A DNA stretch of 64,000 nucleotides from Burkholderiaceae bacterium (lineage in GTDB: Bacteria > Pseudomonadota > Gammaproteobacteria > Burkholderiales > Burkholderiaceae): positions 143,365-207,364 of the forward strand of contig JAJPEN010000047.1 of assembly GCA_021166835.1 (NCBI GenBank), given 5' to 3'. The notes beneath the pieces were generated by a model. The model searched no databases. It had not been told where the DNA came from and was given only the letters and a program-made list of their open reading frames with translations. Positions within the stretch are counted from its first letter, which is position 1, and each line of letters starts with the position of its first letter. Below are positions 27,885 through 36,400 of the stretch, piece by piece. The position numbers were made by a program, and so were the translations under genes.

Positions 27885-29282
27885 TCAGAAGCTGTAGCGC
27901 GCCTCCGCCCACACCCGGTCGCTGTCGTCGAAGCGGCCGAACATTCCGAGCGGGTTGCCGGCGAAGACGTCGACGCCCGCGCGGAAGCGCAGGTTCGCAT
28001 CGTATTTCCACGTGAGCATCGCGCGCAGCAGCCGGTCGCTGCGATTCAGGCTGCTGATGCCGAGGAACTCGGCGTCCACCCGATCGGTCATCTCGCGCGA
28101 GACGAGCAGACTCGCACCGTTCTCGTAGCGCTTCATGCCGATGTCGGCATCGTGGTTCAGGAAGGCGCGCTGGAAGAACTGCGCGTTCACCCGCCAGCGA
28201 TCGCCGGGCGTGAGGTCTACGCCGGCGATCCAGTCGAGCGTGCGCAGCTCGACCACGCCGTCGCTCGCGTCCAGCGGCAGCGTCTGGAAACCGCGCCCCC
28301 GCGTGTAGACCGCCTCGGCCTTGAAGACGATGCCTTCGAAGTCCTTCGACACCGTGCCGCCCACGCGCGTGACGAGCTCGTGCCGCGGCTCGTAGAGCAC
28401 CGTGGGCGTCGGCCCGGGGACGATCGAACGATAGAACGCCGCCTGCGTATCGGGCGCGCGATAGACGAAGCCGGTCCAGTCCCATCCGCCGACGAGCGTG
28501 GACAGCCGCATGCCGATGCCCGAGTTGGAGAGCTTGCGGCTGGGTCGGCGCTCGCCGTCGATCGCATAGCCGAGACCGTCGTAGCGCAGCGGAAACGGAT
28601 AGAACTCGGCGCCCGGCTTGCCGATGTCGTCGACTTCGGGCCAGGGCAGCCAGACGAGCTCGAGGTGCGAATCCCCCTGGAACCACTCGGCACGCGCGGC
28701 CCATTGCGGAATGCGGATCAGGTCGAACTCGGGCAGCACCGCGTCGCGCAGGTCCTTTGCCGAGACGACGTCGGCGAAGAACAGCCCCACCATCTCGCCC
28801 CAGACGATGTTCTGCTTGCCGACGCGAAACTCCCAGTCGCCGCGCGAGAAATCGACGTAGGCCTCGTGCAGCCGCGCCCAGGCGCGCTGGTCTTCGCGCA
28901 CCGCGCGCGGATAGTGGTCGGACCACGCATACGCACCGTCGAGATTCGCGCGCGCCGACAGCCGCCACTTCATCCCGTTGCCCCATTCGCCGCGTCCGGC
29001 CAGCTCGCCGAGCGTGCGCAGGTGCGTGAAATGCCCGGGACTCGGCCACGCATAGGCGGTGTCCGCCTGCAGCCAGCCGTTCCAGCGCGTGGGCTCGGCC
29101 GCGAGCCCCTGGCCGCCGAGCGAGAGATCGGGAACCGCCGACTGCGCCTGAGCGGGCGCGGCGAGCGCCATCAGCACCGCAACGGCGACCGGCGCGACGA
29201 GCGAAGCAAGACGCGAAGCAAGACGCCCGCCCGCAGACGCGGTGGCGCGCCGGGCGCCGGGAACCGGTGGAAGCTCGCTCAT
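27885..29282 (-). CDS. DUF1302-like outer-membrane beta-barrel protein
   Basis: A 465-residue exported protein with a signal peptide ending near APAQAQ (about residue 47) after a long Arg/Ala-rich leader. The mature part alternates polar and aromatic residues in beta-barrel style and ends with F (WAEARYSF), the usual outer-membrane C-terminal signal. The motif FRVGKQNIVWGEMVG is characteristic of DUF1302 proteins. Its ATG overlaps the stop of the LolD-like ATPase gene as ATGA, so the two are coupled. With LolA-like and FtsX neighbours it may form the outer-membrane end of an envelope export path. Confidence 0.75.
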   Translation of the reverse strand: MSELPPVPGARRATASAGGRLASRLASLVAPVAVAVLMALAAPAQAQSAVPDLSLGGQGLAAEPTRWNGWLQADTAYAWPSPGHFTHLRTLGELAGRGEWGNGMKWRLSARANLDGAYAWSDHYPRAVREDQRAWARLHEAYVDFSRGDWEFRVGKQNIVWGEMVGLFFADVVSAKDLRDAVLPEFDLIRIPQWAARAEWFQGDSHLELVWLPWPEVDDIGKPGAEFYPFPLRYDGLGYAIDGERRPSRKLSNSGIGMRLSTLVGGWDWTGFVYRAPDTQAAFYRSIVPGPTPTVLYEPRHELVTRVGGTVSKDFEGIVFKAEAVYTRGRGFQTLPLDASDGVVELRTLDWIAGVDLTPGDRWRVNAQFFQRAFLNHDADIGMKRYENGASLLVSREMTDRVDAEFLGISSLNRSDRLLRAMLTWKYDANLRFRAGVDVFAGNPLGMFGRFDDSDRVWAEARYSF

Positions 29283-30031
29283 TCTTCTTTCTCCTCCTCG
29301 AGGATCCTGCCGTCCTGCGGCGTGACCATCGTCCACTTCGCGCCGTGGCGCACGCCGAGACCGATCACGCGCCCGTCCTCGATGCGCACCAGCCGGTCGG
29401 CGGCGGCGATCACCCGATCGTCGTGTGTCGAGAACACGAAGGTCGTCTTGTACTTCCGGTTGATCGCCTTCATCAGCCGAAGGATCTCGCTGCCGGTTTC
29501 GTGATCGAGGTTCGCCGTGGGCTCGTCGGCGAGCACGATGCGCGGCTTCACCGCCAGTGCGCGGGCGATCGCCACCCGCTGGCGCTGCCCGCCCGACAAC
29601 TGGTTCGGCCGGTGCTTCGCATGCTTCGTCAGCCCGACCAGATCGAGGAAGCGCGCGACGCGCTCGTGCCTTTCCTTCTTCCCGATCTCGCGGAACTGCA
29701 ACAACGGATACTCGACGTTCTCCCACGCCGACAACACGGGGAACAGATTGAAGGTCTGGAAAATGAAACCGACGGTGCGCGCGCGGTAGTCGGCGAGCTG
29801 GTCGGGCGTGCGGCCGCTGACGTCGTGACCGTCGATCACGATGCGGCCCGAGGTCGGCGTGTCGATGCACCCGATGAGGTTCAGCAGGGTAGACTTGCCG
29901 CTTCCCGAAGGGCCGGCGATGGCGAGGAACACTCCCTCGTCGATGCTCAGATCGACGTCGCGCAGCGCGTCGACCATCTGGGTGCCGAGCCGATATTGTC
30001 TCGAGACGTGTTCGAGGGTGACGAGGGGCAT
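29279..30031 (-). CDS. LolD/MacB-type ABC transporter ATPase
   Basis: A 250-residue ATPase of the LolD/MacB/FtsE branch. Walker A is GPSGSGKSTLLNLIG (about 39-53), the Q-loop FIFQTFNLFPVLSAWENV, the signature LSGGQRQRVAIARALAV and Walker B RIVLADEPTANLD. The tail after residue 225 (KWTMVTPQDGRILEEEKEE) is longer than in LolD. These ATPases power FtsX-type permeases that work on lipids, lipoproteins or peptides from the periplasmic face. The matching permeases are the two FtsX genes at 35170-37603. It is the first gene of a two-gene operon with the DUF1302-like gene. Confidence 0.87.
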   Translation of the reverse strand: MPLVTLEHVSRQYRLGTQMVDALRDVDLSIDEGVFLAIAGPSGSGKSTLLNLIGCIDTPTSGRIVIDGHDVSGRTPDQLADYRARTVGFIFQTFNLFPVLSAWENVEYPLLQFREIGKKERHERVARFLDLVGLTKHAKHRPNQLSGGQRQRVAIARALAVKPRIVLADEPTANLDHETGSEILRLMKAINRKYKTTFVFSTHDDRVIAAADRLVRIEDGRVIGLGVRHGAKWTMVTPQDGRILEEEKEE

Positions 30032-30036
30032 GCGGA

Positions 30037-30053
30037 TTTCCGGTTGCCGGAAA
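30037..30053. promoter_or_regulatory. Perfect dyad in the divergent ATPase/LolA-like gap
   Basis: TTTCCGG-TTG-CCGGAAA is a perfect 7-bp inverted repeat with a 3-base centre, five bases upstream of the ATPase ATG and in the 83-bp gap shared with the divergent LolA-like gene. It could be an operator controlling both directions or a stem that hides the ATPase ribosome binding site. Confidence 0.45.
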
Positions 30054-30114
30054 CGCAAATCGCCGCTCCCGGGCACTCCGCGAATGTAACCGATCCCTTT
30101 ACGACGAGCCGAAC

Positions 30115-31029
30115 ATGCTGTTGCCGATTCGTGCGCGTGCCGCGCTGTCCCTTTCCGGAACCTCGCATCGCATACGCGAGCTGCTCCTGCTTCTCGCGGT
30201 GACGGTCGGCGCGGCGCTGCCGTCGCAGGCGCAGGAAACGCCGCCGCTCGATGCGCCCTCGGGCACGCGCAGTCCGGCGAAGAATGCGACGGGCGCGGCG
30301 AAGGATGGCGCCTCGCCGAACGACACCGGCTCCGCCGCTGCGGCGCAGGGCGACGAAGCGCTCGCGCGCAGCATCGTCGAGCGCGCGGACGCCGTGCGAT
30401 TTCCGAACGAATCGTTCCAGGTCGAAGTGACGGTGAAGTCGCGCAACGGCGACGAGGAACTCGAGCCGCGCGTCTATCGCGTTTCGTCCAAGGGCAACGA
30501 GAACACCATCGTGCAGACTCTGGCCCCGCCGAGCGAACGCGGCCAGAACATGCTGATGCGCGGGCGCGAGCTGTGGATCTTCATGCCGAGCGTTTCGCAG
30601 CCGGTGCGGCTGTCGCTGTCGCAGCGGCTGACCGGACAGGTGGCCAACGGCGACCTCGCGCGCGCGAATTTTTCCGGCGACTACGACCCGACGCTCGTCG
30701 GCACCGAGCAGATCGACGGCAGGGAGTATTACGTGCTCGAGCTTGTCGCGGCGCAGCGCGGCGTCACGTATCCGAAGGTGAAGTACTGGGTGCAGAAGTC
30801 GAACATGCATCCGTACAGGGCCGAGTTCCACGCGGCGTCGGGGCGGCTGCTGAAGACGGCGTCGTACGAGGACTTCAGGAAGCTCGGCGACCGGATACGA
30901 CCGACGAAGCTGGTGCTGACGGACGCGCTGAAGCCGGCCGACGTGTCGGTGATGGAGTACGAGAACCTCCGGCGCGTGGAGTTGCCTGATCGCTTCTTCA
31001 CGAAGGACTACATGAAGAAGCTCGATTGA
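30115..31029 (+). CDS. LolA-like outer-membrane lipoprotein-sorting family protein
   Basis: A 304-residue periplasmic protein. A signal peptide at about 21-39 (LLLLLAVTVGAALPSQAQE) follows a basic N-terminus, then a 40-residue low-complexity Ala/Gly/Ser linker. The domain from about residue 85 has the LolA-like pattern: SFQVEVTVKSRNGDEE, then LWIFMPSVSQPVRLSLSQRLTGQVANGD, FSGDYDPTLVG and YPKVKYWVQKSNMHPYRAEFH. The family is an open beta-barrel that carries acyl chains across the periplasm. Divergent from the LolD-like ATPase and followed after 130 bp by the FeeM-like gene, it is a plausible periplasmic carrier of the cluster product. Confidence 0.82.
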   Translation: MLLPIRARAALSLSGTSHRIRELLLLLAVTVGAALPSQAQETPPLDAPSGTRSPAKNATGAAKDGASPNDTGSAAAAQGDEALARSIVERADAVRFPNESFQVEVTVKSRNGDEELEPRVYRVSSKGNENTIVQTLAPPSERGQNMLMRGRELWIFMPSVSQPVRLSLSQRLTGQVANGDLARANFSGDYDPTLVGTEQIDGREYYVLELVAAQRGVTYPKVKYWVQKSNMHPYRAEFHAASGRLLKTASYEDFRKLGDRIRPTKLVLTDALKPADVSVMEYENLRRVELPDRFFTKDYMKKLD

Positions 31030-31159
31030 TATCTGCGCGCCGTTCATCCCCCGTTGCGCGACCGCTCGTCTCGGCGACCTGAGAAATACTCCACATCCGG
31101 TCGCACGATCCCGATAACGAAAAGGAGAACAAAAAGACCTCGACTCCCAGGACCGGAAA

Positions 31160-31972
31160 TTGACTTTGGCAGCCGCTGTGATCGAAACCGAGGCGCTCGA
31201 GCCGCAGACCATCATCGCCATCGGCGAAGGCACGGAAGCCTGGATCCCGCCGCTGACACGTTGCGCTCCATCGGGGCTGGCTCCGGTCGACCTCGATCGC
31301 CTGGGCACTTCCGCAGCATCCTCGGCGCTGCGCGACGGCGTAGTCCGCTTCAAGATTCGGCTGGCCAACACCGAGGGGGTGCGCAGTTCGGCGAGCTACC
31401 TGATCGAGAAGATGTACGGCTGGCGGGGTTACTCGGTGTCCCCGGTGGCGGAGAACCGGCGGCCGATCACGATCGTGGCGTCGGACCGCGAGCGCGCGCT
31501 CGCGACGATCTCGATCGGCTTCGACTCCAGGGAGAAACTGCTGGCCGACGCACTCTATGGACCCGAGCTCGATCGGCTGCGTGCCGGCGGTGCGCGGCTG
31601 TGCGAGTTCACGCGACTGGCGGTGGACCGCACCGAGCAGTCGCGGGAGGTGCTCGCGATGATGTTCCATATCGCCTACATGTACGCGCGGCGATTCGCCC
31701 GGTGCACGGACCTGCTGATCGAAGTGAACCCGCGGCACGTGCGGTTCTACCGGGCGATGCTCGGGTTCGAGGTGCTGGGGGAGGAGCGGACATGCGCGCG
31801 GGTGGATGCCCCGGCGGTGTTGTTGCGGCTCGATCTCGGCTACTGCGAACGACAGATCGCGCGCTTCGGCGGGCGCCGCGAACTTGCGACAGCGGTTCGC
31901 TCGCTGTATCCGCTCGCGTTTTCCCGGCGCGAGGAGGACGGAATCTGCGGGCGACTGCGGGAACTGGGCTGA
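31160..31972 (+). CDS. FeeM-like N-acyl amino acid synthase
   Basis: A 270-residue GNAT-fold acyltransferase related to FeeM, which joins an acyl chain from acyl carrier protein to an amino acid amine. Landmarks are VRFKIRLANTEGVRSSASYLIEKMYGWRGY (about 53-82), LYGPELDRLRAGGARLCEFTRLAVD, and DLLIEVNPRHVRFYRAMLGFEVLGEER, all typical. A TTG at 31160 gives the longest start; a GTG at 31178 is an alternative, and neither has a strong ribosome site, though AAAAGGAG lies about 40 bases upstream. PEP-CTERM loci often encode a related acyltransferase. The acyl donor and amino acid are unknown. Confidence 0.78.
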   Translation: MTLAAAVIETEALEPQTIIAIGEGTEAWIPPLTRCAPSGLAPVDLDRLGTSAASSALRDGVVRFKIRLANTEGVRSSASYLIEKMYGWRGYSVSPVAENRRPITIVASDRERALATISIGFDSREKLLADALYGPELDRLRAGGARLCEFTRLAVDRTEQSREVLAMMFHIAYMYARRFARCTDLLIEVNPRHVRFYRAMLGFEVLGEERTCARVDAPAVLLRLDLGYCERQIARFGGRRELATAVRSLYPLAFSRREEDGICGRLRELG

Positions 31973-31984
31973 CCCCCGCGCCGA

Positions 31985-33103
31985 TCATCGACCCCCGGGG
32001 CCTTTCCTCATGAGCGCCTCGAGCGGCAACCGCAACGAGCGCGCGCACGCGCGCCGGCCGGCGCCGATCCGTCCGATCCAGGCCGCACGACGCAGGACAT
32101 CCTCGCCGATCAGGTCCGCCAGCGCGCGTTGCACGCCGGCCGCTTCGCGCAGAGCCGCCTCGTCGCCGGTGAAACGACGGCCTTCGGCCGCGTAGCGCGA
32201 GAAGATCAGCGGCGTCAGTTCCGGCTGATGAAGGAGGCCGAGCGATTCCGCGGTCAACCAGAAGCGCTGGACCGCGGCGCCCGCCTCGAAATCGGCGTCG
32301 AGCCTTTCCTCGGGGCCCGACGCTTCCTTCTGCGCCGAAAGGACGACGTGCCCCGCGCACAGGAACGCCGGCAGCAGGTCGAGCTGCAGGCGCGGCGGCA
32401 GCGTGCCGCCGAGGTAGCGCGAGACGAAGCGAGTGCGCCGCCAACTGCGCATCGCCCAGCGCATCGCCAGCAGCGAAAGCGGGTCGAGCCCGACCGCGGC
32501 GTCGGGAATCCGGTCGAGGCTCTCGCGGGCCTTCCACTCGATCACCGAAGCGTGCACGCGATACGCTTCCTCGATGCTCAGCCGAATGCCGGCGGAGCGG
32601 AACATCAGTCGCGCGAAGCGGCGGCGAAGAGCGGGTGCCTCGAACCAGTGCACGCGAAACCCCGGGCCGACCGCGGCTTCCAGCGACTGCTTCTCCGACA
32701 TCGAGAGAGCGCGCGTCGACAACGGACGGCGCTGGACCGAACGCGACTCGATGAACGCCGCGAGCGGATGCGGCACTCCGTTCGGATCGGCGACGAGGTC
32801 GACGTCGAAGACGGGAGCGGTTTCGGGGGCGGAACGATCGCGGCGCACCTCGACCCGCCTTCCCACTCGGGAAGCGGCGATGCGCAGCGTCTCGAGCATC
32901 GCGCCGATCGACAGCCGGCTCGGCCGCCCGTCGAGGTCGTAAACGCAGTGCTCGCGAGTGTCGAAGCCGTGGACGCGCAAGGAAGACTCGCCGACCGGCT
33001 CGAAGCGCCACGGCTGGGTGTTGTCGCCGCTGGGCGCCCAGCGGGCCAGGTCGAGGATTTCGCGCATCGGCTCGGACAAGGGGACGTTCGATCGGGGATT
33101 CAT
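31985..33103 (-). CDS. Nitroreductase-fold protein, Rv1355c C-terminal-like
   Basis: A 372-residue protein beginning LSEPMREILDLARWAPSGDNTQPWRFE, the flavin-binding opening of the nitroreductase family, with a second conserved stretch FWLTAESLGLLHQPELTPLIFSRY near residues 282-305. Length and divergence put it with the long Acg-like group rather than classic nitroreductases. From memory, mycobacterial Rv1355c (MoeY) joins a ThiF-like domain to such a domain; here the ThiF-like gene is separate at the far end of the cluster. It is convergent with the FeeM-like gene (12 bp apart) and faces away from the PEP-CTERM gene. The reaction is unknown. Confidence 0.72.
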   Translation of the reverse strand: MNPRSNVPLSEPMREILDLARWAPSGDNTQPWRFEPVGESSLRVHGFDTREHCVYDLDGRPSRLSIGAMLETLRIAASRVGRRVEVRRDRSAPETAPVFDVDLVADPNGVPHPLAAFIESRSVQRRPLSTRALSMSEKQSLEAAVGPGFRVHWFEAPALRRRFARLMFRSAGIRLSIEEAYRVHASVIEWKARESLDRIPDAAVGLDPLSLLAMRWAMRSWRRTRFVSRYLGGTLPPRLQLDLLPAFLCAGHVVLSAQKEASGPEERLDADFEAGAAVQRFWLTAESLGLLHQPELTPLIFSRYAAEGRRFTGDEAALREAAGVQRALADLIGEDVLRRAAWIGRIGAGRRACARSLRLPLEALMRKGPGGR

Positions 33104-33164
33104 CAGTCGCCTTCATGCTCGAGGAGGATACGGCCGGGGTTCGACGGCCTGGAAGCGACGTCGA

Positions 33165-33180
33165 TTTTTCTTACAGCTGG
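33165..33180 (+). promoter_or_regulatory. Upstream motif shared by PEP-CTERM promoters (copy 3)
   Basis: TTTTTCTTACAGCTGG lies 60 bases before the -24 element of the gene at 33296 and matches copies 1 and 2. A GTTCC-AGC-GGAAC dyad follows at about 33192-33204. It is a candidate activator site. Confidence 0.5.
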
Positions 33181-33239
33181 CCCCGTTCGCGGTTCCAGCG
33201 GAACGGAAAAGTTCTTTAGAAACATATACCTATCAATTC

Positions 33240-33255
33240 TGGCACGAGCTTTGCT
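33240..33255 (+). promoter_or_regulatory. Canonical sigma-54 promoter
   Basis: TGGCACG-AGCT-TTGCT is a perfect -24/-12 element, 41 bases before the ATG at 33296. Together with the copy at 26858 it shows that PEP-CTERM genes here are RpoN-dependent. Confidence 0.85.
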
Positions 33256-33295
33256 CATCAACGTGTGCTGCCAGTCAACTCCTCGTGGAGACAAC

Positions 33296-34111
33296 ATGAA
33301 AAGGATTCGATCAAGACACGCCGCGGTTGCCGCGGTGCTCGCCATGGGCTTGGGGGCTGCCTCCACGGCGATGGCACTTCCTCAGCCGTTCCAGGTGAAC
33401 CCGAACTCGATTCCGGGTGTCACGGCGGGTACGCAGTTCACCGCGGACTTCGTCACTGGAGGTTCGTCCACCCGTGTCGTGTTCGACAGCATGAGCGGGA
33501 GCAACTTCCTCTACAAGTCGGCCGGCTACATCGAATACGGTGCGTTCCAGTACAACAGTTCCAACGTCGGCGTGGCGATGACCCGACTGGGTCTCGATTA
33601 CCAGTTGTACGCCACGTTCGACCAGACGTTCTCGTGCGGCTCTGCCCTCGGAACCGGCGTGAGCTGTACCGTGACGGGGGCCAACGTGAACGTCTACGCC
33701 TCGCCGGGAACCAACAACGTGTTCACGAAGGCGACATTGGCTGCCGATCCCTCGGTGACCGACACCGGCACAAACGACATCCTGCTCGGCACCGCGACCA
33801 CGGTGATCGCCGGACAGGCCGGCATCAACGCTCTGGGCGGCGCGTTCGAGAACCTCACGACGAATTTCGTGTTGACGACCGACGGCAGCAATTACTTCGT
33901 CGATCCGGTTCCCTTCTACAACCTCGCGTTCAGCAACTTCAACAATACCTCGCAAGGGATCACGCGTTCGCCGGACGGCCTGATCTTCGCGATCGTCAAC
34001 GAGAACGGCGGGTCGGACTTCAACCGCGTTCCGGAACCGGCAGGGCTGGCTCTGTTCGCACTGGGTCTCCTCGGGATGGCTGGCGCCTCGCGTCGTCGCA
34101 ACAAGGCCTGA
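33296..34111 (+). CDS. PEP-CTERM surface protein, floc-associated type
   Basis: A 271-residue exosortase substrate. A signal peptide of about 28 residues (VLAMGLGAASTAMALPQ) precedes a Thr/Ser/Asn/Gly-rich body with FQVNPNSIPGVTAGTQFTA at its start, and two cysteines at about 115 and 124. The sorting tail is VPEPAGLALFALGLLGMAG then ASRRRNKA. From memory the layout resembles the flocculation-associated PEP-CTERM protein described in Zoogloea, which is also RpoN-controlled. The ATG at 33296 follows a GTGGAG. It is monocistronic, with a perfect sigma-54 promoter and two 3' hairpins. Confidence 0.85.
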   Translation: MKRIRSRHAAVAAVLAMGLGAASTAMALPQPFQVNPNSIPGVTAGTQFTADFVTGGSSTRVVFDSMSGSNFLYKSAGYIEYGAFQYNSSNVGVAMTRLGLDYQLYATFDQTFSCGSALGTGVSCTVTGANVNVYASPGTNNVFTKATLAADPSVTDTGTNDILLGTATTVIAGQAGINALGGAFENLTTNFVLTTDGSNYFVDPVPFYNLAFSNFNNTSQGITRSPDGLIFAIVNENGGSDFNRVPEPAGLALFALGLLGMAGASRRRNKA

Positions 34112-34118
34112 GAACGGC

Positions 34119-34140
34119 CGGGGCTCGTCCGCGAGCCCCG
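34119..34140 (+). other. GC hairpin after the PEP-CTERM gene
   Basis: CGGGGCTCG-TCCG-CGAGCCCCG is a perfect 9-bp stem eight bases past the stop, without a T tract. It stands just before the true terminator and may protect the mRNA 3' end. Confidence 0.5.
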
Positions 34141-34162
34141 TGCATCTCGAGCGCCGAACAGA

Positions 34163-34194
34163 ACGGGAGCCTTCCAGGGCTCCCGTTTTTTTTT
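34163..34194 (+). terminator. Strong Rho-independent terminator
   Basis: A 9-bp stem (34163-34171 with 34178-34186) and 6-base loop run into nine T at 34186-34194. It ends the PEP-CTERM transcript before the convergent methyltransferase gene. Confidence 0.9.
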
Positions 34195-34213
34195 GGGAGA
34201 CGACGGCCTCCAT

Positions 34214-35173
34214 TCACTGCGCGTTCAGCTTCGTGCTCGAGCCGGCCGCAAAAGCCGCGGACAGGAGCTTCCAATCGAAAGCGGCGTGCGGCGGAATCAC
34301 CTCCCGCAAGTCCGCCGGCGACATTGCCGGGCGCAGATAGGTGCGACGCTGCGAAGAAGGCAATCCCAGCAGCATCTGGAACGTGGGCAGGCCGCTCGGC
34401 AGGATCTGAACCCATCGTCGTCCGGAGGACTGGGGCACCGCGCCGGCGAGTTCCTGCGGCGACCACGATGCGTAGAGGGATTCGCGAAACTGCCGGTGGA
34501 ACGCGGTGAGCCCTTGCCGCAGGTAGTCTTCGCCCGCAACCCGGACATAGCCTTCCGTCAGCCTCTGCGTCTTCTGCCGGACCGGATCGAGCACGAAGAC
34601 CAGCCCGTCAGGCTTGACGACCTGAGCGGCCTGCGCCAGCACGCGGACGACGTCGTCGATCGAATCGAACTGATGGGCGCCGTTGCAGAAGGTGACCAGG
34701 TCGAACGACTGCTTCTGCAAGCCGGACAGATCGAAGACGCTGCCTTCGCGGAACCGGACCTGTTCCTGCCGATCGGCCGCCACGGCGTTGCGCCGCGCGG
34801 CGTCGAGCATATTCCGCGACAGGTCGACGCCGAGCACCTCCCGATAACCGAGCCTGCGGTTCAGCAGGAGCGTGAAGAAGCCGGGGCCGCAGCAAAGGTC
34901 GAGTGCCCTGTGGCCGCCCTGGTTGCCGCCCTGGTTGCCGCGCGCTCGCCAGATGCAGTTCAGCGCGAGCGCGTAGGGCAATGCCATGACCGTCGACATC
35001 ACGCGGTCGTAGTCGTTGACGTCGTCGATGTCGTTCGTCACCGCACTCGGCTCCGGCGTGCGCGGCAATCGACGCGTCGAAAACAGGTGCAGCAGGGAAA
35101 GGAACGAGTAGCGCAAGAGTCGGTCGGTCTTTCCTTTCACATTCGCACCTGGAGAATTCGCTTTCGGTTTCAA
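34214..35173 (-). CDS. SAM-dependent class I methyltransferase
   Basis: A 319-residue methyltransferase. Motif I is ALDLCCGPGFFTLLLNRR (about 92-109), followed by the acidic GVDLSRNMLD, and the motif II-III region LQKQSFDLVTFCNGAHQFDSID. It has a 60-residue N-terminal extension and a 100-residue C-terminal part without known motif. A 12-bp tandem repeat just before motif I encodes GNQGGNQGG. Its ATG overlaps the upstream FtsX gene stop (ATGA), placing it as the last gene of a four-gene operon with the ThiF-like gene. The substrate may be the cluster lipid; that is inference. Confidence 0.8.
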   Translation of the reverse strand: MKPKANSPGANVKGKTDRLLRYSFLSLLHLFSTRRLPRTPEPSAVTNDIDDVNDYDRVMSTVMALPYALALNCIWRARGNQGGNQGGHRALDLCCGPGFFTLLLNRRLGYREVLGVDLSRNMLDAARRNAVAADRQEQVRFREGSVFDLSGLQKQSFDLVTFCNGAHQFDSIDDVVRVLAQAAQVVKPDGLVFVLDPVRQKTQRLTEGYVRVAGEDYLRQGLTAFHRQFRESLYASWSPQELAGAVPQSSGRRWVQILPSGLPTFQMLLGLPSSQRRTYLRPAMSPADLREVIPPHAAFDWKLLSAAFAAGSSTKLNAQ

Positions 35174-36393
35174 ACTGCGCGCCTCAGCGCATCCGGCAGC
35201 GGGATTCGCAGGAACCGCAGTGCCGGAATCACCGACGCAAGCACTGCCGCCAGGGTGCCGATGAGCGCGGTGCGGCCCAGCGCCGGAAGCGTGAGCACGA
35301 CCCTGGCCGTATACCCGGACTCCATGTTCGGAGGCGGCGGCATCGGAATCCCTCCCACGGAAACGACGGCCGCGACGAGCATCGCCAACAGAATCCCGAT
35401 CAACGAACCGAGCACCCCGAGCAGCAGCCCTTCGATCACGATCAGCTTCACCACCGCCGATCCCCGATTCCCCAGCACCCGCATCGTTCCGAACTCTGCC
35501 GTACGTTCGAACACCGTCATGTTGAGGCTGTTGAGCACGCTCATCACGACGAGCACCAGCGCGATCAATTGCAGGAACCCGAACTGACGCTCGTACATCA
35601 ACCGGGTGTTGGCATAGAAATCCGACAGGACGTACCAGGGAACCGCCTCGAGATCCGAATCGCCGAGCGACGCTGTCAGGCGCGCAACGGCGAGATCCGT
35701 GTCGGCCGTTCGACGCAGTTGCACGACGAGCGTGTTCACGCGATCCGTCTGCGTCAGCTCGTGCGCTGCCGCGAGCGGCACCCGGATCGTGCGGTCGTCG
35801 TATTCCTTCGAGAAGCTGCGGAACACGCCCAGCACCTCGAGCTCGAGCAGGTTCAACGACCCGTCTATCGTCGGTGCCGTGAGGCTCACGGTATCGTGAA
35901 CCCCGGCTTTCAGCTGCTTCGCGACGCCTTCGCCGAGCAGCACGCCGTAGGTGTCCGCATCGCGCAATCCCCGGCCGGCAAGAATCTGCAGCCGAGTACC
36001 CAATCGCGCTTCGGGGTCAGGCTCGATACCCTGCGCCTCGATGGCAAGTTCGGCTCCGTCGAGCGAAAGCAATCCCGAGAACGCCAGCCGGCCCATCACC
36101 TCCTTCACCAGATCCAGCGCGGCGATCCTGGGCTTCAGCGACGCGGCATCGATCAGGAAGTCCTGGGGCGACGCCGTGCCGCCTTCGCGGAATCCGCGCT
36201 TGGCGATCTGCACGTGCCCGAGTTGCGCGCTGATCGTCGCCTCGCCGAGTTGCTCGAAGACATCCTGGATGAATCCGGCGGCGAGCGCGAGGCCGACGAC
36301 ACCGAAAGCAATCGTGGCGATGCCGAAGACACTTCGTCGCAGGTTGCGCACGAGGTTGCGCCAGGCAAGCCGGAAAAGCAACGCGATCGGCAT
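35170..36393 (-). CDS. FtsX/LolE-type ABC permease
   Basis: A 407-residue permease with the LolC/E-MacB layout: one N-terminal membrane segment (about 20-45), a large periplasmic MacB-core-like domain (about 46-270), and three C-terminal membrane segments, with the FtsX coupling stretch ERTAEFGTMRVLGNRGSAVV before the second. A GGIPMPPPPNM sequence between the last membrane segments is shared with its sister permease 7 bp upstream. The pair should form the heterodimer driven by the LolD-like ATPase at 29279-30031. Such permeases pull lipid-anchored cargo from the inner-membrane outer leaflet. Confidence 0.83.
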   Translation of the reverse strand: MPIALLFRLAWRNLVRNLRRSVFGIATIAFGVVGLALAAGFIQDVFEQLGEATISAQLGHVQIAKRGFREGGTASPQDFLIDAASLKPRIAALDLVKEVMGRLAFSGLLSLDGAELAIEAQGIEPDPEARLGTRLQILAGRGLRDADTYGVLLGEGVAKQLKAGVHDTVSLTAPTIDGSLNLLELEVLGVFRSFSKEYDDRTIRVPLAAAHELTQTDRVNTLVVQLRRTADTDLAVARLTASLGDSDLEAVPWYVLSDFYANTRLMYERQFGFLQLIALVLVVMSVLNSLNMTVFERTAEFGTMRVLGNRGSAVVKLIVIEGLLLGVLGSLIGILLAMLVAAVVSVGGIPMPPPPNMESGYTARVVLTLPALGRTALIGTLAAVLASVIPALRFLRIPLPDALRRAV

Positions 36394-36400
36394 CCGTATC

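Noticed and set aside
31160..31972. Calling the FeeM-like gene the standard exosortase-associated acyltransferase
   Set aside because: No exosortase or EPS genes are adjacent and its direct neighbours are Lol-like and nitroreductase genes, so only the broader FeeM-type family is claimed.
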